A stretch of DNA of 64,000 nucleotides from Caldilinea sp. CFX5 (GCA_021405325.1 QWII01000002.1:62001-126000); one strand, 5' to 3'; shown: positions 52,619 to 63,644, counted from the stretch's first letter. The notes: generated from the sequence alone by a model not told the origin. A program made the numbers and translations.

Positions 52619-53761
52619 TCACTGTTCCGTTCCAACCAGATAACGGACACCCACGTACCAGCCCAATCCCGCGCCGGCCAGAATGCCGATGGTGGATAAC
52701 CATTCGAGGATATGGGGCGAATAGACCACGGTCGTTGGCATTGATTGGGCAAACATGGTGGCGTTGAAGCGGTTCAAACTCACGCCCAACAGCACCAGCA
52801 GCGGCGCCACCCACTGTACAGCAGTGTGTTGGCGCCAGCCCGGCAGCCACCAGAGCAGCAGGGGCAGCACGACGCCGAGGAGCAATTCACTGTTCAACAG
52901 CAAACTGCTGTGATGGAGGGTGAACAACCTGCCCAATTCGCCGGCCCAGGCCAGATCCGCCATCTTGAGCAACAGATAGAAGGCGGCAACCAGTGACATG
53001 CCTTGCCCCAAGGTCGCGATCACCCGCGGATCGGCGCGCCGGGTCAAAATGCCACAGGTTCCTTTGTAGGTCAGCAGCCCCAAACTAAAGCCCATCAGCA
53101 CCGCCGAAACCAGGAAGAGCAGTGGCAGGTAGGGGGTATACCATAGGGGATCAAGCCGGTGCGGCATGTTCAGATAGAGCGTCCCCAGGGTCGATTGATG
53201 TAAGGTCGAAAGCGTCACACCGGCAATGGTGACCGGGGTCATCAGGCGCGCCACCCACGGCAACCACCGCGGCCACCCCAGCCAGCGCAGCAGATCAGGG
53301 CTGACCTCAATGACCAGTACGGTGGTGTAGAGCAAGACGCACCAACTGATCTCGAACAGGGGCGAATGCAGATTCCAGAACAGAATGAAGTGGTAAAAGC
53401 GATCCGGTCGCCCCAAATCGAGCACCAGCAAGAGCAAGACGGCCACATAGCCCATCAAGCCGGCCAACAACGCCGGACGCAACACGGCCTGCAACCGGCG
53501 GCGATGCAGGACATGCACCGCAAAGGCCATGGTAAAGCCAACGCCGGCCACGGCAATCAGGGTAAAATCAAAGCCAATCCAAATGCCCCAGGGGTAGGTA
53601 TCGCTCAGGGCGGTCGAGGCAGCCAGTCCCAGCAGCAGCCGGCCCACGCCAGCCGCCACGCCGACCCCGGTTAGACAAGCAAGGAGGCCAATGACGACAA
53701 ACTCTGGGCGAAATGGCCCAATGCGGAAGCCAGTCGGTTGAGAGAGCGAACGCACTGTCAT
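52619..53761 (-). CDS. NrfD/PsrC/HybB-type membrane quinone-interacting subunit
   Basis: A 380-residue protein with about nine or ten membrane helices. FDFTLIAVAGVGFTMAFAVHV, LDLGRPDRFYHFILFWNLHSPLFEISWCVLLYT and RFNATMFAQ are typical of the NrfD family, which exchanges electrons with quinones. It overlaps the ferredoxin gene by 4 bases. With the cytochrome and ferredoxin it forms an electron-transfer module in the membrane, like Nrf, Hyb or Qrc systems. Confidence 0.9.
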   Translation of the reverse strand: MTVRSLSQPTGFRIGPFRPEFVVIGLLACLTGVGVAAGVGRLLLGLAASTALSDTYPWGIWIGFDFTLIAVAGVGFTMAFAVHVLHRRRLQAVLRPALLAGLMGYVAVLLLLVLDLGRPDRFYHFILFWNLHSPLFEISWCVLLYTTVLVIEVSPDLLRWLGWPRWLPWVARLMTPVTIAGVTLSTLHQSTLGTLYLNMPHRLDPLWYTPYLPLLFLVSAVLMGFSLGLLTYKGTCGILTRRADPRVIATLGQGMSLVAAFYLLLKMADLAWAGELGRLFTLHHSSLLLNSELLLGVVLPLLLWWLPGWRQHTAVQWVAPLLVLLGVSLNRFNATMFAQSMPTTVVYSPHILEWLSTIGILAGAGLGWYVGVRYLVGTEQ

Positions 53762-54834
53762 TGAACACCTCCCTCGCGCCCTTGCTTGCCTGCCGGTGCG
53801 CGTGCTTCGTTGCCATTCTCGGTAGCTTCAATTTCGGGGTGCGCCAGCGTTGCTGGGTCGTGAGCAGGCGGTCGCGTGAGCCGGTGTAGCACGGTTGCCA
53901 CCGTCGCCACGCCTAAGGCCACCAAAGGGGTGCGCGCCATCGCCGTTTCCGCATAGTGGGGAATGGGGTCAGGCCCCAACGCCGGGAAACCCAGCGTGGC
54001 AAAGGGGACGGCGGAAAGATAGAGGACCGACGTACCGCCGGCCTCGTGTTCGCCATAGACATGATCGACATAGCGCGCCGGGTTACTGGCAATCTGGGCG
54101 TGGGCCTGCGCCAACAATTCATGCCGTTTGCCAAAGCGCAAGGCGCCATTGGGACAAGCGGCAATACAGGCCGGCAACTGGCCCTGCGCTTGGCGCGCGG
54201 CGCACATCTGGCATTTATGAATCAGCCCCAGTGCATTTCCCCAATCGTAGGTCGGCACGCCAAAGGGACACGCGTATTGGCAGTAGCGGCACCCGATACA
54301 CTTGCCGGCATCATAGACCACTGGCCCGGTTGCGCTTTTTTGCAGCGCGCCCACCGTACAGGCCGACACACAAGCCGGATGCAGGCAGTGCATGCACTGG
54401 CGCTTGACATAAATTGGCTCACCAGCGCCTGTCGTCGTGGCCGAGGAACGGATCTCCACAAAGGAATAGGCAGCGCTCTGCAAGCGCTCGGGCGGCGTCG
54501 CGGTCTGGGGCCGGTCGTTGGCAAGCTGGCAAGCCAGCGCACAGGATTGGCAGCCGGTGCAACGGGTCAAATCGATCAAGATGCCCACGGTTTCCTCGTC
54601 TGTGGTCGGCTCTGCCGCGGTCGCCCGCGCCTGACCGGCCAGCGCGGTAGCGAGGATCAGCGCCGTTGCGCTCATACCGGTCCACTGCAGCAAGGCGCGC
54701 CGCGAAAGTTTAACGTCACTTGTGCGCGTGGCGGCAGGGCCATCCTGCGTTGTAGGCCACGGGCTATCGTCATTGTCATACTGCCCATTGGCCGCGGCGT
54801 TCTGGGTAGGTTCAATCAGGTGGATGACGCTCAT
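53758..54834 (-). CDS. Tat-exported 4x[4Fe-4S] ferredoxin subunit (HybA/NrfC-like)
   Basis: A 358-residue iron-sulfur protein. A Tat signal (LSRRALLQWTGMSATALILA near residues 43-62) directs export. Cysteine clusters follow: CTGCQSCALAC, CMHCLHPACVSAC, CIGCRYCQYAC, CQMCAARQ and CIAAC, enough for four 4Fe-4S centres. A C-terminal hydrophobic segment near 315-330 anchors it, as in HybA. ATG at 54834 is used; a longer upstream reading translates the cytochrome gene out of frame. Overlaps the cytochrome stop by 4 bases. Confidence 0.9.
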   Translation of the reverse strand: MSVIHLIEPTQNAAANGQYDNDDSPWPTTQDGPAATRTSDVKLSRRALLQWTGMSATALILATALAGQARATAAEPTTDEETVGILIDLTRCTGCQSCALACQLANDRPQTATPPERLQSAAYSFVEIRSSATTTGAGEPIYVKRQCMHCLHPACVSACTVGALQKSATGPVVYDAGKCIGCRYCQYACPFGVPTYDWGNALGLIHKCQMCAARQAQGQLPACIAACPNGALRFGKRHELLAQAHAQIASNPARYVDHVYGEHEAGGTSVLYLSAVPFATLGFPALGPDPIPHYAETAMARTPLVALGVATVATVLHRLTRPPAHDPATLAHPEIEATENGNEARAPAGKQGREGGVQ

Positions 54835-55748
54835 AGCTCCTCCTTTTTGCTCCCCCAACGGCTGAGCCAGAGCATAAAGACGATCCCGACAAAGCCGCCG
54901 AAGCTGATCCCCACCCCCAGGACGACCGGCGTCAGCACGCCCAATGTGCGCACTTGCGACTTGGCGGCCTGCAACTGGGTAGAGAGGGTGGCGGCCTGCT
55001 GGGTTTTGTCGAGCAATTGCGCCTGCGCTTTGTCGTCGTTCGTCAACCAACTGACATTGGTCACGTCTGTACGGTGACAATCAAGACATTCCTGGGCCGC
55101 GACCAGGACAAAATCGTGACTGGGCGCCACGGAACTTGTCGCCAGGCTAACGGACAGGGCCAGGGCCGGGTCACTGCCGGCGACGGCTGTAGTAGCGCCT
55201 GGCGTCAAATGACAGCCTGTGCAGGGTACTTGACTGACCCAATGCGCCAGGTGAAAGCGATCACCAACCGGTTCTTTGTGGCAAGCGACGCACAACGCCT
55301 CATCGGTCAGCCGCAACGTCTGGGAATGGGATAAGTGACAACTCGTACATTCGACCTTGGCTTCGGCATGGACGGTGCCTTGCCACTGGGCAAAGGTCTC
55401 ACGGTGGCAATCGGCGCAGACCGTGGAATCGACGGCCAGCGTCATCACACCGGTGCGCGGATGATCTTCCACATACGCGCCATGACAGGCGGTGCAGGTG
55501 GCGCCGCCCGCGCCGGTTGTCGGATCATGCTGTATGGCGTGGGGGGAAGCTTGCCAGGCGGCGTTTTCCGTTTCATGGCAATCGGCGCACGGCTGGTCGG
55601 CGTCTGGGAGGAGTGTCTGCCCTTGGGCTGGCGTTGGCCAAAGCAGCAAGGCCAAGCCCAGCAAAAGCCCAAGCAGTAGTAAATAAATGAATCGATGCCC
55701 AAGCGGATACGCCAAGCGCTCCTGGGGTCGGTAAAGAGAGACGACCAT
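54831..55748 (-). CDS. Membrane-anchored heptaheme cytochrome c
   Basis: A 305-residue protein with seven CxxCH haem-binding motifs: CADCHETE, CTACHGAY, CADCHRET, CTSCHLSH, CVACHKEP, CTGCHLTP and CLDCHRTD. An N-terminal membrane segment (YLLLLGLLLGLALLLW) serves as signal or anchor, and a C-terminal helix (VVLGVGISFGGFVGIVFMLWL) is a second anchor. It should face the outside of the cell membrane. It is the first large gene of the redox operon. Confidence 0.9.
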   Translation of the reverse strand: MVVSLYRPQERLAYPLGHRFIYLLLLGLLLGLALLLWPTPAQGQTLLPDADQPCADCHETENAAWQASPHAIQHDPTTGAGGATCTACHGAYVEDHPRTGVMTLAVDSTVCADCHRETFAQWQGTVHAEAKVECTSCHLSHSQTLRLTDEALCVACHKEPVGDRFHLAHWVSQVPCTGCHLTPGATTAVAGSDPALALSVSLATSSVAPSHDFVLVAAQECLDCHRTDVTNVSWLTNDDKAQAQLLDKTQQAATLSTQLQAAKSQVRTLGVLTPVVLGVGISFGGFVGIVFMLWLSRWGSKKEEL

Positions 55749-55809
55749 TGTGCATCTCCTTCTTTTTCATGGCTGTTAAACAAAGGGCCAAGCAGCGTCG
55801 CCCAGCCGG

Positions 55810-55941
55810 CTATAGCTGTGCGTGTAGGACGCGTGTGCAAAAGAGGCGCAACAGCCACATTACCAGGATCGGCACACCAAAGCGAAGGGTCAAGAAAATC
55901 ATGAATACCGTGGTTATGAGCAGAAACTCTGACGTGTTCAT
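55810..55941 (-). CDS. Tiny membrane protein of the redox module
   Basis: A 43-residue protein that is almost all membrane helix (LLITTVFMIFLTLRFGVPILVMWLLRLF). ATG at 55941 has AAAGGAG 7 bases upstream, which makes translation credible. The motif LRFGVPILVMWLLR matches LRLGIPLAVM...WLRR in the cysteine-rich protein at the other end of the operon. It probably helps assembly or stability of the complex. The 308-base stretch beyond it holds only the terminator at 56152-56191. Confidence 0.65.
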   Translation of the reverse strand: MNTSEFLLITTVFMIFLTLRFGVPILVMWLLRLFCTRVLHAQL

Positions 55942-56151
55942 TATGAACTCCTTTTGTGGAAATCGGCAATCACTGCTGTTTCTCGTTGCTTCCAGTCTAC
56001 CATGCCGTGAGGCCGGCCCACATCGGGGCGGCAACATATTCCGTCCCCCATTTGTGGTGGGGGTAAATTGTGGCTGTTCTCTGGGGTGTCATGGGGCAAG
56101 CTAGGGTATTTCCCCTATAGCGCCCTACTGGGGTGACTGGGGTTGGCCAAT

Positions 56152-56191
56152 AAAAAAAAGCGGCAACCCTCTGTTCATAGAAGGCTGCCGC
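56152..56191 (-). terminator. Intrinsic terminator of the 56.2-63.2 kb minus-strand genes
   Basis: On the minus strand, GCGGCAGCCTT (56181-56191) pairs with AGGGTTGCCGC (56160-56170) around a short loop, with wobble pairs. It is followed by eight T (56152-56159). It is about 60 bases after the stop of the enolase-superfamily gene, the classic place for an intrinsic terminator. Confidence 0.85.
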
Positions 56192-56249
56192 ACTTGGTCA
56201 CGTCGCCAAAATGAATTCAACTGGCGCTTGACCACAAGCTGTCTCATCT

Positions 56250-57380
56250 CTACCCTTCCATTGTGCCCGTCCCAATTCGCCACGGTTCCAGCGCCGCCCA
56301 GTCGATCGCAACGCCCAACCCAGCCAACGACGGTAAGGTCACCCAGCCCCCCGCTTCCGCTTCAAGCGTGGTTGGCAGCATATAATCGCGCCGCGCCGGC
56401 GTCCATTCGGGTGGGTCGTAAGGAAATTCAATAAAGGGCGCTGTCGAGACCGCCGCCGCGACCTGCAAATTCGCCAGCAACACCAAGCCATCCCCCCAGG
56501 TGTGGGGTGAGTAGGTGGCGCCGGCGGCCTGCACTTCCTGCGCCAGTTGGCGGGCGCGCAAGATACCGGTGCTCCAAACGACATCGGCCTGATAGACATC
56601 GAGCGCCCGGTGGTAGAGACATTCACGCAACTCGCTGTAGTCGCGATTGCCTTCACCGCCGGCAATACGTACTTTGGCCCGTTGACGCAACTCCGCCATG
56701 CCGCGATAGTCGGTGCGCCAGAGCGGCTCTTCCAACCAGTAGACGCCCAGTTCAGCCAGGGCGTCGGCCACGTAGAGCGCCGTCTTGAGATCCCACGGTG
56801 TGCGCGTATCCCACGGCATCCGCCAGCCCTGGTTGGCATCGACCAGGAGCGTCATGTCGGGGCCGATGGCCTCACGCACGGCGCGGGCGACGGCCAGGTT
56901 TTCGGCGACGGTGGGGGCGTAGAAGCGCAACTTGAGGGCCGGAAAGCCCAGGTCGCGCAGACGGCGGGCAGCGGCGGCCCGTTCCTCGGTTGGGCGCCGT
57001 TGGCCCATGGACGCATAGAGCCGGACGCGGTTGGTTCGTCCACCCAGCAATTGCCAGAGTGGTTGTCCGCTGATCTTGCCCATGAGATCCCAGAGCGCAA
57101 TCTCCAACGGCCAGCAGCGGCCATACATAAATTGCAGGTTATCCAGCAATTGCACATGGCGTTCAATGGCAAAGGGGTCTTGACCTAGGAAAAGGTGTTC
57201 ATGGCCGGCAAAGCCCAACATGGCATCACCCGACCCTACGCCCTCATAGTCGCCGGCGCGCACGCGCACTAATGTTACGGTGTGGCTACGGCGTGGGGTC
57301 GGGTCCCAAGCGGCGTGGAAAGGTGGATCGAGCGGTAGACGGTAGTGGTGGATTTGGATTTGGTCAATGACAGGTGACAT
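56250..57380 (-). CDS. Mandelate racemase/muconate lactonizing enzyme family protein
   Basis: A 376-residue enolase-superfamily enzyme. A Lys-rich FPALKLRFY motif near 150-158 supplies the base. Metal ligands lie in LVDANQGW (Asp), WLEEPLW (Glu) and IAGGEGN (Glu). The His of TYSPHTWGDG near 290-300 completes the site. It acts by abstracting the alpha-proton of a carboxylate, often in sugar-acid dehydration. The start is ATG 57380 or 57395; neither has a clear Shine-Dalgarno. Its link to the sugar genes at the left end is a guess. Confidence 0.87.
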   Translation of the reverse strand: MSPVIDQIQIHHYRLPLDPPFHAAWDPTPRRSHTVTLVRVRAGDYEGVGSGDAMLGFAGHEHLFLGQDPFAIERHVQLLDNLQFMYGRCWPLEIALWDLMGKISGQPLWQLLGGRTNRVRLYASMGQRRPTEERAAAARRLRDLGFPALKLRFYAPTVAENLAVARAVREAIGPDMTLLVDANQGWRMPWDTRTPWDLKTALYVADALAELGVYWLEEPLWRTDYRGMAELRQRAKVRIAGGEGNRDYSELRECLYHRALDVYQADVVWSTGILRARQLAQEVQAAGATYSPHTWGDGLVLLANLQVAAAVSTAPFIEFPYDPPEWTPARRDYMLPTTLEAEAGGWVTLPSLAGLGVAIDWAALEPWRIGTGTMEG

Positions 57381-57436
57381 AAGAATTGCTTGCATTCACA
57401 AAGACTTTACCGTTTTGTCGAGTTTGTATTTTGCTG

Positions 57437-58207
57437 TTAGTGCCCCAACACCGCCACACTATGCGACCGGTCATGGTGATTCAAGCGCCATTGACCGAAT
57501 TGTTGCAGCAGCGTGCGCACCTGTTGACAGCGGCTCTGCAAACGCTCTTCTTTGCATTGCCAGCGCCCATGCACCTGGTTGATCACCAGCAGCGAGTCGC
57601 CGCGGATGTCGAGACGGGCGGTCTTGGGATCGGCGCCGGCATCACGCAACCGTTTGAGGATAATTTCCAGCGCGGCGATGAGGGTGTCATATTCAGCTTC
57701 GTTGTTGGTGTGTTGATTGCCAAAGCGCAGCGTGACTTTCTGGCGCTCCTCACCGGGCCAGTCGAGGGCGTAACTGCCATAGCCCTGACCGGGGTTGCCG
57801 CGGCTGCCGCCATCAAAGATAATGCCAATCGGCTGTTCGGGCGCCTGTCCCGGCAAGGGCGGCATGAGGTGCGGGTCCGGTTCGGCCTTTTGGGTGGTTG
57901 GCGCCCCCACCACAATCTTGCCGCTCACCGGTGGCCGGTAATCACCGGCCTCACTTTTGATGGTCGGGGCGGGGGTTGGCAGGGCCACGGGCGTCGCTAC
58001 CACCTGTACGGCGCGTGGCCGTGGTTGGTGATTTGTCGAATTTTTGTTACCTAATGCCGGCGCCACCGCCAGCCGGTTTTGATCCGCCGATAAGGTCTCC
58101 GGCACAAAGAGGCCGCTGGCATAGAGGCGGCGCTGCAACTGTCGCCGTTGCTCCGGCGTCAACGCTTCAATTGCTGCGACAATCTCAAAAATCGAGCCAT
58201 TTGTCAT
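57437..58207 (-). CDS. RNase H-like protein with N-terminal extension
   Basis: A 256-residue protein. Residues 130-250 are an RNase HI-type domain: FDGGSRGNPGQGYGSYAL (first Asp), TNNEAEYDTLIAALE (Glu) and DIRGDSLLVINQVHG (Asp). The fourth acidic residue, normally in an ADALA segment, is not evident; the protein stops at HDRSHSVAVLGH. Residues 1-125 are a helical start plus Pro-rich linker. RNase H activity is therefore uncertain. Confidence 0.78.
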   Translation of the reverse strand: MTNGSIFEIVAAIEALTPEQRRQLQRRLYASGLFVPETLSADQNRLAVAPALGNKNSTNHQPRPRAVQVVATPVALPTPAPTIKSEAGDYRPPVSGKIVVGAPTTQKAEPDPHLMPPLPGQAPEQPIGIIFDGGSRGNPGQGYGSYALDWPGEERQKVTLRFGNQHTNNEAEYDTLIAALEIILKRLRDAGADPKTARLDIRGDSLLVINQVHGRWQCKEERLQSRCQQVRTLLQQFGQWRLNHHDRSHSVAVLGH

Positions 58208-58277
58208 GACACTGATCCCACCACGTGCGCCCTGTACACCAATTATTAACCATTACTTATTGACCATTACTTATTAT

Positions 58278-59147
<870 letters not shown>

Positions 59148-59304
59148 AGCGTTCCCCCGTTCGTTGCTAAAAGCAGTTGATCCCTGTTGACTGCTCTATG
59201 TTGACAACACAGTCTACCACAAGAGTGACAAGCGCGTCAATAGATTGCGCAAAATTGCACGAACTAGCCAAATACAGCCGCGTTCGTAACGACCAACCCT
59301 ACGC

Positions 59305-59368
59305 CTGCTCATAGCCGGTCCGTGACCGGCGTCCCCAACACCGGTCACGGACCGGCTATGAGCGGGCG
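59305..59368. repeat. Long palindrome with GTCCGTGAC cores after the GroEL-like gene
   Basis: Left arm CCCTACGCC-GCTCATAGCCGG... and its near-perfect complement, about 33 bases each, flank an 11-base loop. Each arm contains CCGGTCCGTGACCGG or its equivalent. The right arm ends about ten bases before the stop codon of the GroEL-like gene (59379-59381). It shares its core with 19692-19749 and 21909-21939. Confidence 0.9.
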
Positions 59369-59378
59369 TAGGGAAGGA

Positions 59379-60989
59379 CTAAGGCTTGAAATCGACCTCA
59401 TCATCCCGGTTGTGACGGGGACGATGGACCAAGGTTTCGGTGGTGAGGGCCATGAGGGCGCCGCTGACGCTGCTTTGCAGGGCAGCTTGGAGAACGCGAA
59501 CGGGGTCAACCAGATTTTCGGCGGTGGTATCCACAAACTGCCCACGTAGGACATCAAAGCCGACGCCATTGGTCGCTGCCAGCAGGCGGGCAAGGATGGG
59601 AGCCGGTTCAAAACCTGAGTTGCGCAGGATGGCCTGGGCCGGCGCTTGCAGGGCTTGCCGGAGGATGGCGCGGGCCGGCGCTTCGTCAGTGGGTAAGTCT
59701 AGTTGATCGAGGGCAGGGAGGCAGCGCAAATAGGCGACGCCGCCGCCCGGCGCCACGCCATCTTGCAGGGCCAGTCGCAGGACATGGACCGCTTCTTTGG
59801 CCCGTTCTTTCAGATAATCCCGTTCGGTTTCAGTAGCGCCGCCGATCTCCAGGAGCGCCACGCCGCCCAACAATTTCCCGGCCCGCTCGATCAGCCGGTT
59901 GCGTTCCCGCCCTTGTTGCGCTTTGGGCAATTGGGCGCGCAGATCAGCGTAGCGTTGGCGAATGGCCGCCGGTCGCCCCTTGCCGCCGATGATAGTAAAG
60001 CCGGAGCGGATCGCCTGCACCTCTTCGGCCTGACCAAGATCGGCCAGCGTCACCTTGTGCAAGGGGTCGGCCAGTGTCGTCTCAATCACCCGTCCGCCAC
60101 AGAGGGCCGCCAGATCGTGCAAAATTTCCCGCTTTTCGGGGCCTAACCCAGGCGCCTTGATCGCCAGCGTCGGCAAGACCTTGCGCACTTGATTGGTCAC
60201 CAGCAGGTTGAGCGCTTCGCCGGCAATCGTCGGCGCGATGACCACCAACCCGCGCGTCCCCGCCTCCCGCACGCGATTGAGGATGGGCAATAGCTCCTCA
60301 GTCTTTTGCAGATGGTAATCGGTGAAGAGGAGATAGGGCTGCTGTAAGACAGCTTTGCCCGGCGCGTTGGTAAAGGAGGAGGAGACCCAGCCTTGGTTCC
60401 AAAAAGCGCCCTGAATGTAGCGCCGTTCATGGACACGGGCGTAACTGGTGCGCACCTCAATCGAACCGTGCGGGCCGACGGTATCAAAGATCTCTTCCAG
60501 CAACTTCCCGATCGTCTCATCGCCGGTGATGGCGCGGCCCAATGCCACAATCTGTTGCGGTCGATCCAGCGGCTGCGCTTGCGCTGTCAACGCAGCCAGC
60601 ACAACCGGCAGCGCCTTTTCCAACCCGCGCCGCATACTCATTAAATTGTGGCCTGCCGCCGCCTGCCGACTGGCTGCGTTGAAAAGGTGACGGGCCAGCA
60701 CCACCGCCGTCGTCGTACCGTCGCCCACGGCTTCTTCGACCTGCCAGGCAATATGGCGCGCCAGAAAGGCGCCCATAGTCTCAAAGCGGTTGGGCAAGCC
60801 GGTGAAGCGTCGGGCAATCGTAGCCCCATCGTTGAGGAGTTCCGGCGCTTTACGCGGATTCTCACGCGCCAAAGCGACCAAGCGCCCCCGTGGCCCTAGC
60901 GAAACTTCGAGCAGATCGCTCAGATGATTAAAGCCGCGGCCTAAGGCCTGGCGCGCTGCCGGTGGGAAAAGTAAACGTGGTTGTCTCAT
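59379..60989 (-). CDS. Divergent GroEL-type chaperonin paralogue
   Basis: A 536-residue group I chaperonin-like protein. The ATP site is recognisable: LLNDGATIAR (Asp54) and GDGTTTAVVLA (90-100). GAPGGGVAYL-like APGGGVAYL is near 412-420. The Asp that drives hydrolysis in GroEL (Asp398) is replaced by Glu399 (RAKEAVHVLR), and there is no Gly-Gly-Met tail. No groES is adjacent. The ATG at 60989 has no Shine-Dalgarno and lies three bases after the U-tract of the 6S-like RNA. It probably has a specialised or lost folding role. Confidence 0.87.
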   Translation of the reverse strand: MRQPRLLFPPAARQALGRGFNHLSDLLEVSLGPRGRLVALARENPRKAPELLNDGATIARRFTGLPNRFETMGAFLARHIAWQVEEAVGDGTTTAVVLARHLFNAASRQAAAGHNLMSMRRGLEKALPVVLAALTAQAQPLDRPQQIVALGRAITGDETIGKLLEEIFDTVGPHGSIEVRTSYARVHERRYIQGAFWNQGWVSSSFTNAPGKAVLQQPYLLFTDYHLQKTEELLPILNRVREAGTRGLVVIAPTIAGEALNLLVTNQVRKVLPTLAIKAPGLGPEKREILHDLAALCGGRVIETTLADPLHKVTLADLGQAEEVQAIRSGFTIIGGKGRPAAIRQRYADLRAQLPKAQQGRERNRLIERAGKLLGGVALLEIGGATETERDYLKERAKEAVHVLRLALQDGVAPGGGVAYLRCLPALDQLDLPTDEAPARAILRQALQAPAQAILRNSGFEPAPILARLLAATNGVGFDVLRGQFVDTTAENLVDPVRVLQAALQSSVSGALMALTTETLVHRPRHNRDDEVDFKP

Positions 60990-60991
60990 TG

Positions 60992-61174
60992 AAAAAAAGG
61001 GACTCCGCAGAATCGTGGAGGCAGTGGGTGCGAACCTGCATAAGCAGGTGGGTGCCGATTGGGCGCTTCGGTCTTACCCTTGCGGGCTATCACGTCCACG
61101 TCACTTCATCCGGCTCCCGTTTGTAGAGTGTTGGCTCGCCCCGTGTGCTGTCCATCTCACGGAAACTGCAGAGT
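60992..61174 (-). ncRNA. ssrS: Probable 6S RNA
   Basis: A self-contained RNA gene of about 183 bases on the minus strand. The ends pair (CUCUGCAG at 61166-61173 with CUGCGGAG at 61003-61010, then CGUG/CACG), enclosing a long irregular rod with an open middle. Near the 3' side it reads GGCACCCACCUGCUUAUGCA then GGUUCGCACCCACUGCC, recalling the 3' half of known 6S RNAs. A run of seven U (60992-60998) ends it. 6S RNA binds the housekeeping sigma-RNA polymerase as a promoter mimic in stationary phase. SRP RNA was considered and does not match. Confidence 0.7.
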
Positions 61175-61181
61175 TATCTAT

Positions 61182-61210
61182 AGTATAGCACAGAATGCGG
61201 TTGGGGGCAA
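61182..61210 (-). promoter_or_regulatory. Promoter of the 6S-like RNA
   Basis: On the minus strand, -35 TTGCCC (61205-61210), a 17-base spacer and -10 TATACT (61182-61187). Initiation is expected near 61174, at the start of the closing stem. The fit to the sigma-70 consensus is good. Confidence 0.75.
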
Positions 61211-61232
61211 AACGCTGTTAAAGGCGCAAAAA

Positions 61233-61370
61233 CGTGATTCGTGATTCGTGATGCGTGCCTGTCTTGATGTTTGGTGTGGTTGGCCATACGTCTGCTTTAG
61301 CCAAGTCCGCGACTCGTCTAAAGCGGACAAACTGGATACAGTTCACGCAACACGCATCACGCATCACATT

Positions 61371-61373
<3 letters not shown>
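61233..61373. repeat. Foldback of 7-bp units at the aspS stop codon
   Basis: The left arm (61233-61260) has units CGTGATT, CGTGATT, CGTGATG, CGTGCCT. The right arm (61341-61373) has GTTCACG, CAACACG, CATCACG, CATCACA, TTTCACT and includes the aspS stop codon (61371-61373). The loop holds a second hairpin GCTTTAGCC...TCTAAAGC (about 61295-61323) with an AAGTCCGCGACT core close to the GTCCGTGAC family. Confidence 0.83.
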
Positions 61374-63191
<1,818 letters not shown>

Positions 63192-63232
63192 GCGTTTTTC
63201 CTCTAAATTTTTAACCGATCAATTAGAATGAG

Positions 63233-63471
63233 TAGTCCGCAGTCCAAAGTCCAGAGTCCACAGTCACTAGTACATGACGGCGTAAATAAACCCATAGTTG
63301 CCAGTGAGACAGTGAGACAGTGAGACAGTGACTGACTTACTGTCTCACTGACCTACTGGCTTACTTAGGCCGCTCCGTACTAGTCCATAGCCGTGCGACA
63401 TTCGCTAAACTCAAGGCTATAGACTTAGGGCTGCAAACGCTGGACTACGGACTCTGGACTGCAGACTACTG
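63233..63471. repeat. Two nested foldbacks upstream of aspS
   Basis: The outer left arm (63233-63268) has 7-bp units AGTCCGC, AGTCCAA, AGTCCAG, AGTCCAC. The outer right arm (about 63441-63471) has GGACTAC, GGACTCT, GGACTGC, AGACTAC. Between them a separate 8-bp foldback (63302-63358) has CAGTGAGA x3 then CAGTGACT, with TTACTGTCTCACTGACC as partner. A third weak hairpin ATAGCC...GGCTAT lies near 63387-63421. This is most of the 450-base gap before the next gene. Confidence 0.85.
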
Positions 63472-63644
63472 ACGATATGAGCAGCATTATAGTCCGGTCG
63501 GCACGGCGGCGCAATTCTTCGGTGGTGTCTCAGTAAGTTGGCGTAAACGCTTTTGATAAATCCACCATTCCGCAGATTTACAGGCGCTGTAAATATGGAT
63601 ACAATAGAGACGAAAATCAAACTTTTACCCAAAGGATCGTAAAC

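Noticed and set aside
52609..52752. 48-residue extension of the cysteine-rich membrane protein
   Set aside because: It lies inside the NrfD-type gene, and the ATG at 52608 has a strong GAGGAG site.
53956..55077. Plus-strand frame of 373 codons across the ferredoxin and cytochrome genes
   Set aside because: The minus strand encodes unmistakable 4Fe-4S and CxxCH proteins; the plus frame has no domain.
54835..55080. 82-residue upstream extension of the ferredoxin subunit
   Set aside because: It translates the cytochrome gene in another frame; the ATG at 54834 gives a normal Tat signal and an ATGA overlap.
57437..57480. Simple frameshift hiding the RNase H C-terminus
   Set aside because: Neither alternative frame after HDRSHS restores an ADALA-like segment.
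60992..61174. Signal recognition particle RNA or tmRNA instead of 6S RNA
   Set aside because: No GGUCAGG/GGAAGCAGC core of SRP RNA and no tRNA-like ends of tmRNA; the closing stem, rod shape and CACCCACCU segments fit 6S better.
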